A DNA stretch of 64,000 bases. It comes from Mastigias papua (lineage: Eukaryota; Cnidaria; Scyphozoa; Rhizostomeae; Mastigiidae). The translations under genes were made by a program, and so were the position numbers. Position 1 is the stretch's first letter. The number at the start of each line of letters is the position of its first letter. The DNA lies in contig OZ025268.1 in assembly GCA_964019165.1 (NCBI GenBank), forward strand, positions 9,137,517 through 9,201,516. Reading direction: 5' to 3'. The notes beneath the pieces are model-generated. The model was not told where the DNA came from. It saw only the letters and a program-made list of their open reading frames with translations, and made no database searches. Below, piece by piece: positions 1 through 10,584 of this stretch.

Positions 1-543
1 TAGCCTTACGTTTTGGCCAAAAATCGCTCATTTTCATCACTTTTCAATGTTGAATCAATATCAATCAATTTCAAATTTGGTCATTTGTCACCAAAATACC
101 AAGGCTATAGCCTTACTTTTTGGCCAAAAATCGCTCATTTTCATCACTTGTCAATGTTCAATCAAAATCAATCAATTTCCAATTTGGTCAATTTTCAACA
201 AAATACCAAGGCTATAGCCTTACGTTTTGGCCAAAAATCGCTCATTTTCATCACTTTTCAATGTTTAATCAATATCAATCAATTTCAAATTTGGTCATTT
301 TTCACTGAAATACCAAGGCTATAGCCTTACTTTTTGGCCAACATTGGCCCATTTTCATCACTTTTCAATGTTCAATCAAAATCAATCAATTTCAAATTTG
401 GTCATTTGTCACCAAAATACCAAGGCTATAGCCTTACTTTTTGGCCAAAAGTGGGCCATTTTCATCACTTTTCAATGTTCAATCAAAATCAATCAATTTC
501 AAATTTGGTCATTTTTCACTGAAATACCAAGGCTATAGCCTTA
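1..543. repeat. 107-bp satellite array, left block
   Basis: About five tandem copies of a 107-bp monomer. Each monomer contains the perfect 10-bp palindrome GGCTATAGCC, then a TTTTGGCCAA segment, a CATTTTCATCAC segment and AATCAATCAATTTCAAA. Copies differ at a few diagnostic sites, for example CAACATTGGCCC near 340 and AAAAGTGGGCC near 447. The block stops at 543, where an LTR element is inserted, and resumes at 2314. The open frames of about 103 residues in it come from a stop-poor monomer whose length is not a multiple of three, so they are not genes. Confidence 0.95.
540..543. repeat. Left target site duplication CTTA
   Basis: The four bases CTTA immediately before the left LTR are repeated immediately after the right LTR (2314-2317). 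They belong to the satellite word GCCTTAC, so the insertion hit a satellite monomer. Confidence 0.85.
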
Positions 544-763
544 TGTTAGAGTACTAGTTCTGTACTTTATTTTGATTTCGTAACGTGTGCTTCATGTGTT
601 CATATTAGTTCCCTTTTGTAATATGTCCACATTTAGTGTTTACGTCATGCCTCGTCATTGTCCCATTGTCCCATCCCATGTGAGTAGCTATTGCGTTTTG
701 TCTATTCTTGGTGTATTGTCTCATTGCTTGCTGTCATCACTTTGTCTTGTGTAACACGTTGAA

Positions 764-770
764 TATAAAT
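764..770 (+). promoter_or_regulatory. TATA-like box of the left LTR
   Basis: TATAAAT lies about 220 bases into the LTR and precedes GT-rich sequence that could hold the transcription start. The right LTR carries the same box at 1963-1969. It is a plausible U3 promoter; no start site can be seen directly. Confidence 0.45.
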
Positions 771-875
771 GTGGGTGTGCTGTGTGTCTGTAAGCTAAAG
801 TCGTCGTGAGTTTGAGTACAGTCGTGTAAGTTGCCGTGAGTAAAGTCGTTTCAGTTGAAGTCGCCGAAAGTTACA

Positions 876-976
<101 letters not shown>

Positions 977-1121
977 TGATTGAAGGCATTAAAGTTGGAT
1001 GAACTTGGAACACTAATAACTATATGTACTTGCATTAATTTGTCATTTTGTTGTAGCTCCTTATTTTATTAATTGTTATTTATATATCTTTATTACCTGT
1101 AAAACTTGAGTTGTTTTACAT

Positions 1122-1139
1122 TGGTGCCGAGACCCGGGA
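1122..1139 (+). other. Primer binding site
   Basis: TGGTGCCGAGACCCGGGA starts two bases after the left LTR. Its TGG start pairs with the CCA tail of a tRNA, the standard priming arrangement for LTR elements. Which tRNA it matches was not checked. Confidence 0.75.
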
Positions 1140-1143
1140 TCGA

Positions 1144-1623
1144 ATGAGGAGTCCGTTTGCCAATCGCACGAACGTTTACAGATGCGAGGATGGGCGCCCC
1201 ATCTGTTATTGTTGCTTAAGGGTCGGCCATGTAGCAAAGTATTGTTGGGACAGGAGGTATTCCTGTCCCCACGCTGCAGTTTTGAAAGCATCGCAGCCAG
1301 AGCAAGCCCCTAAATGTGATTTTGTGGATGTGCAAGCGCTCGGAAGGGATGTGGATAATTTGTTAAAAGAGCTCCAAGGGATAACTGTTGAACTGGAGCT
1401 CTCAAGGACAAAACCCTTCCGAGCAGAAGATTTTCCAACCACCACAGAAGGTGTTGTGACTGATGAGAAGGACCAGGTGGAATGGCTAGAAAAGGGATCA
1501 CCGATTAAGAACTATGGTGTCCAGTGGCCGAGGAGACGCTCTTTTGATAATGCTGACCACTTATCAATGTACAACGGCAGGAATATCGTGTCGGGTATTG
1601 TAGGATCTCGTGATGTAACGTAA
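1144..1623 (+). CDS. Zinc-knuckle (gag nucleocapsid-like) ORF of the LTR element
   Basis: A frame of 159 residues. The first Met (1144) is chosen because the frame upstream of it runs through the PBS and LTR. Near residues 21-34 is CYCCLRVGHVAKYC, a CX2CX4HX4C zinc knuckle of the retroviral nucleocapsid type, which binds RNA. The rest is polar, with a stretch LLKELQGITVELE that could form a coiled coil. No capsid, protease or polymerase domain is visible. It lies alone between PBS and polypurine tract, so it is probably the surviving end of a gag gene or a captured host zinc-knuckle exon. The frame is intact, which fits the youth of the element. Confidence 0.7.
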   Translation: MRSPFANRTNVYRCEDGRPICYCCLRVGHVAKYCWDRRYSCPHAAVLKASQPEQAPKCDFVDVQALGRDVDNLLKELQGITVELELSRTKPFRAEDFPTTTEGVVTDEKDQVEWLEKGSPIKNYGVQWPRRRSFDNADHLSMYNGRNIVSGIVGSRDVT

Positions 1624-1728
1624 ATTGTTCGTAGAAACTGTTTTTACGTTGTTTTATGCTATCTCTTGTTTGTAAATTTTGTTAAGTATTGCTCTCTTGT
1701 GATAATTCAAGCCAGGAGGCTTGTTTTT

Positions 1729-1739
1729 GAAGGAGGGAG
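1729..1739 (+). other. Polypurine tract
   Basis: GAAGGAGGGAG, three bases before the right LTR, is the expected position for the plus-strand primer of an LTR retroelement. Confidence 0.75.
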
Positions 1740-1742
1740 TAA

Positions 1743-2074
1743 TGTTAGAGTACTAGTTCTGTACTTTATTTTGATTTCGTAACGTGTGCTTCATGTGTTC
1801 ATATTAGTTCCCTTTTGTAATATGTCCACATTTAGTGTTTACGTCATGCCTCGTCATTGTCCCATTGTCCCATCCCATGTGAGTAGCTATTGCGTTTTGT
1901 CTATTCTTGGTGTATTGTCTCATTGCTTGCTGTCATCACTTTGTCTTGTGTAACACGTTGAATATAAATGTGGGTGTGCTGTGTGTCTGTAAGCTAAAGT
2001 CGTCGTGAGTTTGAGTACAGTCGTGTAAGTTGCCGTGAGTAAAGTCGTTTCAGTTGAAGTCGCCGAAAGTTACA

Positions 2075-2169
<95 letters not shown>

Positions 2170-2313
2170 TGATTGAAGGCATTAAAGTTGGATGAACTTG
2201 GAACACTAATAACTATATGTACTTGCATTAATTTGTCATTTTGTTGTAGCTCCTTATTTTATTAATTGTTATTTATATATCTTTATTACCTGTAAAACTT
2301 GAGTTGTTTTACA
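1743..2313 (+). repeat. Right LTR (571 bp)
   Basis: Direct copy of the left LTR, TGTTAGAG to GTTTTACA, with one GTTGCC unit fewer. Followed directly by the CTTA target duplication and the resumed satellite. Confidence 0.95.
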
Positions 2314-4985
2314 CTTACTTTGTGGCCAAAAATCGCTCATTTTCATCACTTTTCAATGTTCAATCAAAATTAATCAATTTCAAAGTTGGTCATTTTTCAC
2401 CAAAATACCAAGGCTATAGCCTTACTTTTTGGCCAAAAATCGCTCATTGTCATCACTTTTCAATGTTCAATCAAAATCAATCAATTTCAAATTTGGTCAT
2501 TTTTCACCAAAATACCAAGGCTATAGCCTTAGTTTGTGGCCAAAAATCGCTCATTTTCATCACTTTTCAATGTTCAATCAAAATCAATCAATTTCAAATT
2601 TGGTCATTTGTCACCAAAATACCAAGGCTATAGCCTTACTTTTTGGCCAACATTGGCCCATTTTCATCACTTTTCAATGTTCGATCAAAATCAATCAATT
2701 TCAAATTTGGTCATTTGTCACCAAAATACCAAGGCTATAGCCTTACTTTTTGGCCAAAATTGGGCCATTTTCATCACTTTTCAATGTTCAATCAAAATCA
2801 ATCAATTTCAAATTTGGTCATTTTTCACTGAAATACCAAGGCTATAGCCTTACTTTGTGGCCAAAAATCGCTCATTTTCATCACTTTTCAATGTTCAATC
2901 AATATCAATCAATTTCAAATTTGGTCATTTGTCACCAATATACAAAGGCTATAGCCTTACTTTTTGGCCAAAAATCGCTCATTTTCATCACTTTTCAATG
3001 TTTAATCAAAATCAATCAATTTCAAATTTGGTCATTTGTCACCAAAATACCAAGGCTATAGCCTTACTTTTTGGCCAAAAATCGCTCATTTTCATCACTT
3101 TTCAATGTTCAATCAAAATCAATCAATTTCCAATTTGGTCAATTTTCAACAAAATACCAAGGCTATAGCCTTACTTTTTGGCCAAAAATCGCTCATTTTC
3201 ATCACTTTTCAATGTTCAATCAAAGTTAATCAATTTCAAAGTTGGTCATTTTTCACCAAAATACCAAGGCTATAGCCTTACTTTTTGGCCAAAAATCGCT
3301 CATTGTCATCACTTCTCAATGTTCAATCAAAATCAATCAATTTCAAATTTGGTCATTTTTCACCAAAATACCAAGGCTATAGCCTTAGTTTGTGGCCAAA
3401 AATCGCTCATTTTCATCACTTTTCAATGTTCAATCAAAATCAATCAAGTTCAAATTTGGTCATTTTTCACTGAAATACCAAGGCTATAGCCTTACTTTTT
3501 GGCCAACATTGGCCCATTTTCATCACTTTTCAATGTTCAATCAAAATCAATCAATTTCAAATTTGGTCATTTGTCACCAAAATACCAAGGCTATAGCCTT
3601 ACTTTTTGGCCAAAAGTGGGCCATTTTCATCACTTTTCAATGTTCAATCAAAATCAATCAATTTCAAATTTGGTCATTTTTCACTGAAATACCAAGGCTA
3701 TAGCCTTACTTTGTGGCCAAAAATCGCTCATTTTCATCACTTTTCAATGTTCAATCAATATCAATCAATTTCAAATTTGGTCATTTGTCACCAAAATACA
3801 AAGGCTATAGCCTTACGTTTTGGCCAAAAATCGCTCATTTTCATCACTTTTCAATGTTTAATCAAAATCAATCAATTTCAAATTTGGTCATTTGTCACCA
3901 AAATACCAAGGCTATAGCCTTACTTTTTGGCCAAAAATCGCTCATTTTCATCACTTTTCAATGTTCAATCAAAATCAATCAATTTCAAATTTGGTCAATT
4001 GTCAACAAAATACCAAGGCTATAGCCTTACTTTTTGGCCAAAAATCGCTCATTTTCATCACTTGTCAATGTTCAATCAAAATTAATCAATTTCAAAGTTG
4101 GTCATTTTTCACCAAAATACCAAGGCTATAGCCTTACTTTTTGGCCAAAAATCGCTCATTGTCATCACTTTTCAATGTTCAATCAAAATCAATCAATTTC
4201 AAATTTGGTCATTTTTCACCAAAATACCAAGGCTATAGCCTTAGTTTGTGGCCAAAAATCGCTCATTTTCATCACTTTTCAATGTTCAATCAAAATCAAT
4301 CAATTTCAAATTTGGTCATTTTTCACTGAAATACGAAGGCTATAGCCTTACTTTTTGGCCAACATTGGCCCATTTTCATCACTTTTCAATGTTCAATCAA
4401 AATCAACCAATGTCAAAGTTGGTCATTTGTCACTAAAATACCAAGGCTATAGCCTTACGTTTTGGCCAAAAATCGCTCATTTTCATCACTTTTCAATGTT
4501 CAATCAAAATCAATCAATTTCAAATTTGGTCATTTGTCACCAAAATACCAAGGCTATAGCCTTACTTTTTGGCCAAAAATCGCTCATTTTCATCACTGTT
4601 CAATGTTCAATCAAAATCAACCAATGTCAAAGTTGGTCATTTGTCACTAAAATACCAAGGCTATAGCCTTACTTTTTGGCCAAAAATCGCTCATTTTCAT
4701 CACTTGTCAATGGTCAATCAAAATCAATCAATTTCAGAGTTGGTCATTTGTCACCAAAATACCAAGGCTATAGCCTTACTTTTTGGCCAAAAATCGCTCA
4801 TTGTCATCACTTTTCAATGTTCAATCAAAATCAATCAATTTCAAATTTGGTCATTTTTCACCAAAATACCAAGGCTATAGCTTTACTTTTTGGCCAAAAA
4901 TCGCTCATTTTCATCAGTTTTCAATGTTCAATCAAAATCAATCAATTTCAAATGTGGTCAGTTTTCAGCAATATACCAAGGCTAT
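2314..4985. repeat. 107-bp satellite with 8-mer higher-order repeat
   Basis: About 25 monomers of 107 bp. Diagnostic variants recur every eight monomers. AAAGTTGGTC with a TTAATCAATTTC neighbour is in the copies near 2322, 3178 and 4034. CGCTCATTGTCATC is near 2429, 3285 and 4141. TTAGTTTGTGGCC is near 2536, 3392 and 4248. CAACATTGGCCC is near 2643, 3499 and 4355. The spacing of each is 856 bp, which equals 8 x 107, so the array has a true higher-order period. After about 4440 the order becomes irregular, and the array ends at about 4985 in a short TATC run. Confidence 0.95.
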
Positions 4986-5340
4986 CTATCTATCTATATA
5001 TACCAAGTATGCTTGATACTGAACAAACAGTTGTATAAATAGAACAAGAATTAGTTGCATTGCTGTACTTATAATTGCTAATAGAAATTTAATCGAAAAT
5101 AAAATGACCTGTCTCTGTCGGGAATTCACTGGCGTCATTTTGGTGTCAAGAAGAATTTATGCGAAAAACGCATGCGCATGGCTCCAACTCAAACCGGTTT
5201 GAAATCACCATGTAAACGGGATGCATATTTGTAGATCTGCCTGAAACTCCGGTTTGAAATTTCAAGTCGGCGCGAGTTTCAGTTCGGCTCTCATACAAAC
5301 GCACTATAAATTGACTGTTAATAGTTGTTTAGTTGTCATC
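4986..5340. other. Satellite edge, no gene seen
   Basis: A short CTAT/TATA run closes the array. AT-rich unique sequence follows, then a stretch with CAAACCGGTTTGAAAT and CTCCGGTTTGAAATTTC words and CATGTAAACGGG, which resembles the ends of inverted-repeat elements elsewhere in the window. No coding region is recognised. Confidence 0.4.
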
Positions 5341-6200
5341 TGCTTATCAAAGCTATAACTTTACTCTTTGAGTTGGAACTGATTTAGTGACAATTTGGCT
5401 CATTTTCATGAATCCATCAAAAAGCTATGAGCTTAACATTCTAAATCTAAATTCATTAAGTGGCAATTTGATTTACTGTCAATAACTTTTCCAGGTAAAA
5501 ACCTTTCTTCGAGTCCAAATTGAATACGTAGCAGGTTGGGTCATCTTCATAAATTTACTAAAGACATTACACTACTTTGTCATGCAAGAGTAAGTTGAAA
5601 TTTGACTTATCTGCTTATATTTGCCATGACTGCAACCCCACTTTTGGGGCCAAAATTTGTCGAGTAGAATTTTCCAACTTTTTATCAATGTAGTAAAGAC
5701 TATACTTTTCCATTGAATCTAAATTCAGTACGTGAGGAAATGGTTCGATTTCATCAAAGGCTTATTTTCATCATTTACGCTAAGTTATTAATCTTATTTT
5801 ATGAGTTGCAACTGAGTGAGTGAAATATTGACAAATGTTTATCAATTGAGAAAGGTTATAGCCTTACTTTCTGTGCCAACGTTGATTGAATAAGGATCTG
5901 GATAATTTTCATGACTTTTCTAATGCTATCGATCAAGTAAAATGCAGGTTAATTTTGATCAATTTATTTACGCTGTAGCCTTACTCTTTGAGCCAAAATC
6001 GATCAGTAGAGAAATGGGCTGAATTTCATCAAAATGCTAATGCCATATCCTTGCTTTCTGAATCACGCTTGAGGTAGTGAAGTTTATGCCTGAGGTTCAT
6101 GAAATACCAAGGATTTGATCGTATCTTCCATTTTGAGCCAATGTTAATCTAGTGAAAAGACGACTGTTGAAATTTCATCAAAGTAACAGTCTATTCCTAT
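5341..6200. repeat. Decayed continuation of the 107-bp satellite
   Basis: Scattered fragments of the monomer recur in the same order and orientation: GCTATAACTTTACTCTTTGAG near 5350, TATAGCCTTACTTTCTGTGCC near 5868, CTGTAGCCTTACTCTTTGAGCC near 5970, GCCATATCCTTGCTTTCTGA near 6044, each followed by TTTTCAT or TTTCATCA words. Spacing between the clear copies is about 75-105 bases. This looks like an old edge of the array that escaped homogenisation. Confidence 0.65.
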
Positions 6201-8178
6201 GCTTTGACCTGTTTACTGATGGATATTGAGAAGTTCATGCTAGGAAAGATACCTAAGTATAAGGAAGATTTATCACTGTACCTTTCGTGGAAAGTAAAGG
6301 GTATTGCTTGGGGTCCATAAGAAATATTTCTGACCACAACCTTTATTCTCGTTTTCAATATGACGGTTTGTATAAAGTTATTTCAATGAAAATTGATTAT
6401 TGAGTGTTATTAACATGCCAGTTGATGTCTCAATCAAAGGAACATTTGATACGAAAGATCTTATGAACACATTTTTACCGTTTATCGCTGCATATAGCCA
6501 ATTTGTCACTGTACAAAGTGATCATCACTGCACGGTAAAATAGTGCATTGTTCAAACTGTTCAATGTACCTAAAGGAGCAAAACATAGCTCTGTTTATGC
6601 ATTACAGTGTACTTTTTAGCATAATGTAACACATACAAAAGTGACTTAACCCTATATTCATATTTATAATTTGACACTCATAACAGTAGTTCTGTTAGCA
6701 ACTGTGTGCAGTTCACATTTGGCTTGAAGAATTGGCAACATAAATTGCAAGTTGTCATGGATAGCTCTGCATAAATTCAAGCTGAAAAACCATATGCCAT
6801 TTTGTCTGCGTCATTGGGGACTCACAGGACTTTACTAATCAAGCTTCCTATCAAAAAATTGGTAGTATACCTGATATGGTTTCTTCTGTCGGTACGGTGC
6901 TTTTAATAATTAATTCTTAAAAGTGCGTCAATAGCCTAAATGTTGCTCTTTCTATTCATTAAATGAGAACGTTCTTCAATAGCCCGACTAAAAGCACCAG
7001 TTGTTGAATCAAAATTGTGAGATATAAGAGAAGCAAACTATTCAACTCTATTTATTTTTCGTTAATATTGCATATTGCATTTTTGAATCTGATCTCCAGG
7101 TGTTTGTTTAAATATGTGCCTATCATAAACAAACGGTACGACGTCGAGAGGAAATAATCGATATTACATCGTGTCTTTTGTGGAGAATGGAAGAACAGGC
7201 GTCGGAGATACATTTCCATGCCATTGATCGATCTTCATGCGGTAAGAATGTAATTATTTCACAGAAATTGTTAGAATTTTGCCATGATTATTCAAAACGG
7301 GCAAACTAAACGCCTTCTAAAAAGAGAATGCAGCTTGAAATAATATTTTCAGAGTTAAAAAACAAAAGAAATCGTACGGGGTGTTTTAGGACTTCATTAC
7401 TTTCATGTGTAACAAAGATTTATAAGCAGGTCTATTCAACAAAAATACAATAAAAAGCTACATATTTCTGTAAGTGAAAGGGCACTTTATCTTTCTGAGG
7501 AAAAGGGCAGTGGTCTAGACATAAAGACCCAACCCGCAGTTGTGCGCTTGTTTAACATTGTAAATATATTGTTGTGTACAAAATTAGAGTTCTCAAACAT
7601 AACATACATCTATTTGCAAAGAGTACAGCGGGAATGGCGACTTTCTTCTTAATTATCAAGTAGTAGGACATGGATCACCTAACCTGATGAGGCTAATATG
7701 GGGCCCGCAAAGAAATAGGCAGGATGGACCCGGGATGCGATCACAACCCAGCATCCCTTGCCAGTCCGCCTGAGATAAGAGTGTATAAAATTTCTTGTGT
7801 TGGCCAACATGTATCCAAAACACCTTATTCCCTGCAGTATGGTTCTCACATAATACAATTATATCTGTAGAAAGGGTAGACTTGCTCTAGTTTAAAGAGG
7901 TTACAATTAATATGCATTCAGTCTGCTGGTATTGTGGGAACAGTTGCTGATCTCCCCAAGTTTCCGAAAGCTCAAAGCAGAACTTCTCCATAGATTCTTT
8001 TTTGCTTTAATCCGTCGTAAAAGAAATGCAGCTTGAACGAAGACAATGTAGGAACAATGTATTATTTACCACATATTAAAGTCTTTTCACAACTTTTCAA
8101 TCAAGCAAACGCTATATCATTTCGCTTTTGAAAAATTTACGCAGAAGCTAAATTCAGTTATAGGTAGCAGACCTGCCG
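6201..8178. other. Spacer upstream of the GPCR gene
   Basis: AT-rich sequence without a recognised gene apart from one candidate short exon (7187-7241). An inverted or tandem structure is not obvious. It should contain the promoter or 5' leader of the GPCR, but no clear TATA box or start site can be singled out. Confidence 0.4.
7187..7241 (+). CDS. Candidate short first exon (unproven)
   Basis: An ATG opens a frame of 18 codons that runs into a good donor, TGCG followed by GTAAGAATG. The exon would end in phase 1. It does not continue the GPCR frame: the simplest acceptor before 8164 would give a stop. It is therefore either a separate gene start, a leader exon, or chance. There is no homology to lean on. 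Confidence 0.15.
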
Positions 8179-9273
8179 ATGAAACAAACTGGACATGAGA
8201 AGCAGCTGTTTAATCATCTGAGCTGCTCCTTTCATAGATTTTATGATTGTTGGAACCTGCAATACAAAGCACCACTTCAAGTGAAGTTCCGCAAGCATCT
8301 CAATAGGCTTCGAAATAACGCCAAGCTGTTGATTGTCTATGGAGGACTTACGAACCTAGAAATGAATGACCTAGATCTTCTAGCTTGCATAATTCCAGAG
8401 ATAACTGATAGTTACAGAATCACTGCAATAGTAACACTGGCATTGATGATTCCGATATCAGTTGTGACAATATTTGGCAATGTATTGGTCATAATCGTAC
8501 TAGTGAAAAACAAGCGGATTCAGACTCAGTCAAATATTCTCCTGGGGAGTTTGTGCCTAGCTGACCTTCTAATTGGAATCATCGGACAACCAATATTCAT
8601 AACACGACGATTCCTTGAAATCGACGGGGATGTGAGCACAGCGTACTGCGATTTACAGAAAATTCATATTTATTTCGCTTACCTGGGTGTGGGTGCTTCA
8701 ATTACTACATTAGCGATTGTAAGCCTTGATCGATGGTTTGCAATATGTCGGCCTTTTGTCTATCATGAATTTCAAAGTATTGGCAAATGTATGGTGGTCA
8801 TTACAGTAGACTGGGTGCTGCTAATGGTCTTGATGATCATACCATACATTGGACTTGCTTCAGTGGCTATTTACATCGGCTCCTCAATAGTAATGGTGAT
8901 ATCCATTCTAACCATCATTGCTTGTTACATCAACATATACATCGTGATGTTACGCCACAAGAAGCAAATTTCACAACAGGCCGCAGTGTCACAAGCAGAG
9001 CCATCGGCAGTAACAAATGGACGGCCTGCAGAGAGACGCAAGACAAACACAATTGCAATCATCATCGCAACTCTCTTTGCGTGCTACGCTCCCCACATTG
9101 TAACGATATGCATAAAGTCATTTACAGGACGCAGGTTGCAGCTGGAGAGTCGAGTTTGTGAGCTGATCATCCTTATGAACAGTTCAATTAATCCAATCAT
9201 TTATTGCCTTCGTAGCACTGAAATAAAAACTGCTGTTAGAAAAGTGATCCAACAGATTTTCAGCACAAACTAG
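8179..9273 (+). CDS. Rhodopsin-type (class A) G protein-coupled receptor
   Basis: An intact intronless frame of 364 residues with seven membrane segments. Class A marks: GN at the end of TM1 (residues 100-101), LADL in TM2 (D129), a TM3 cysteine (C157), DRW in place of DRY (184-186), CYAP in place of CWxP (302-305) and NPIIY in TM7 (338-342), followed by a short basic tail. The second extracellular loop is very short and lacks the partner cysteine for C157. That is seen in melanocortin/adenosine-like (MECA) receptors and many cnidarian orphan receptors. An in-frame TAG lies at 8161-8163, so no longer start in this exon is possible. The 61 residues before the second Met (codon at 8362) look unlike a receptor N-terminus, so translation may really begin at 8362. 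Ligand unknown; it would act at the plasma membrane through G proteins. Confidence 0.92.
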   Translation: MKQTGHEKQLFNHLSCSFHRFYDCWNLQYKAPLQVKFRKHLNRLRNNAKLLIVYGGLTNLEMNDLDLLACIIPEITDSYRITAIVTLALMIPISVVTIFGNVLVIIVLVKNKRIQTQSNILLGSLCLADLLIGIIGQPIFITRRFLEIDGDVSTAYCDLQKIHIYFAYLGVGASITTLAIVSLDRWFAICRPFVYHEFQSIGKCMVVITVDWVLLMVLMIIPYIGLASVAIYIGSSIVMVISILTIIACYINIYIVMLRHKKQISQQAAVSQAEPSAVTNGRPAERRKTNTIAIIIATLFACYAPHIVTICIKSFTGRRLQLESRVCELIILMNSSINPIIYCLRSTEIKTAVRKVIQQIFSTN

Positions 9274-9975
9274 AGGCATACTTATAAGGCAGAAATTTAG
9301 CCCATATAACCTGATGATACATTTTTAACACTATGTACCTGCAATAAGAGTTGGTTCATCATTCTTTTTGTTTGAGGAGATCGTCTCCTTTGCTCTTTGT
9401 ATATATGTTACAAGTTCTTAAAGGAAAATGACTTCAACATTTTTGTTTGATTTAAATAGTGTACTGAAAATGCACGGCCGCTCCATATCATTAATCTTCA
9501 CTCCTTATCATGAAGTCTAAGACGTTATAGCAATTGCTTAGAAACATGCAGGCAAGGAGAAGAATATTTTATACAAGCAGGCAAGAAAAAATGTTTGAAA
9601 TATGCAGGGAAGAGGACCTTTCCATGTTTAGCAACCGTTGGTATCATTTCAACTATTGTACTATGGAGGAATTGAAACCTGTAAAACACCTTTCAATCTT
9701 AGTTTCAATATATATCGTTTCTTCATAAACTGTGTCTTTCTGTCGAAATGGAAAAGAGAGAATAGGACATTACTATTAAGGAGATCAAGTATTCTCCTAA
9801 AATCTGGGACCATTCTGGTATGTATTAGAGACAGTATTCTTTAGATTTTAAATTCAGGAGTTCTAACAGGGCCGTTCCTACATCAGGGGTGTTAGGTGTG
9901 AGATCCCCCAGGAAAAAGGTTCAGTTGGAAAATCGCCGTGAAATGCTACATCGGTGACTTGTATCTTTTCAAAAT
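9274..9975. other. 3' flank of the GPCR, no second gene seen
   Basis: Probably the GPCR 3' untranslated region and spacer. Small open frames at 9534-9844 have no recognisable features. Around 9870-9960 a G-rich stretch resembles degenerate repeat sequence. Confidence 0.4.
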
Positions 9976-10272
9976 TTACATTAGTATTTGTGATTTTAAG
10001 AACAAGCAGATCTCATTGAAGCGAGCCAGCTCACCTAGGGAAACAAATATAAAATTCCCTACAATGTTCCCTGCTATCCCAGGTAAAGGATAAAAAACAT
10101 CCATCAGATTCAGGTAACTAATTATGTCATGAAGGCCTCGCAGCCATTTCATAGGAAGCGGAAGAGAGGCGGAAGGAAAAGCAAAGAAATTACCCATGGC
10201 CTCTGCAAATAGTGGGCGTGATGCGCCCTCCATACTCCCTTCAGAAACACCCATTTGCATGGGAGCGTACAT
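9976..10272 (-). CDS. Unrecognised open frame, possible exon
   Basis: A minus-strand frame of 98 residues, beginning MYAPMQMGVSEGSMEGASRP and containing LPLPMKWLRGLHDI and DVFYPLPGIAGNI. The composition looks coding rather than random. An internal acceptor-like site, TTTGTTTCCCTAG then GTGAGCTGG, lies near 10035, so the true exon may be shorter. It lies 18 bases from a second open frame on the same strand. I do not recognise the family, and a decayed mobile element with an open frame is an equally good explanation. Confidence 0.25.
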   Translation of the reverse strand: MYAPMQMGVSEGSMEGASRPLFAEAMGNFFAFPSASLPLPMKWLRGLHDIISYLNLMDVFYPLPGIAGNIVGNFIFVSLGELARFNEICLFLKSQILM

Positions 10273-10290
10273 ACTAGAATGAATTTAAAC

Positions 10291-10584
10291 TTAAAAAAAA
10301 CCTTCTCCAAACTTCAGTCCTTCGATAGACCAGAATATTGAGAGCTCCGGGAATAGAAAAACAGAAATTCCCATAGCTAATTGCTTGTACTTACTTTTAC
10401 CTGCAGCTGCTCCTTGTTTCTTATCTTCTAGGGCATTTTCAACCCCGAGTTCCTTCATAATAAACAAAGAGCGTGTATCAAAAGCAAATAACGTGTAAAT
10501 GAGGGCGAACGTGACATCCATTACATCCATTAAGACAGAAAGACGACAGCTGTGCAATCTTGCGACTTCTTCATCATTGACCAC
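10291..10584 (-). CDS. Unrecognised open frame, possible exon
   Basis: A minus-strand frame starting MVNDEEVARLHSCRL, with a hydrophobic stretch DVTFALIYTLFAF and the segment IMKELGVENALEDKK. A good splice donor, GGAGCAGCTGCAG then GTAAAAG, ends the coding-looking part at about 10397. Upstream of the Met is an acceptor-like TACAG. It may be a single coding exon of a small gene that continues toward 9976. Function unknown; no family recognised. Confidence 0.3.
   Translation of the reverse strand: MVNDEEVARLHSCRLSVLMDVMDVTFALIYTLFAFDTRSLFIMKELGVENALEDKKQGAAAGKSKYKQLAMGISVFLFPELSIFWSIEGLKFGEGFF

Noticed and set aside
8787..9161. 124-codon plus-strand frame
   Set aside because: Out-of-frame shadow of the GPCR.
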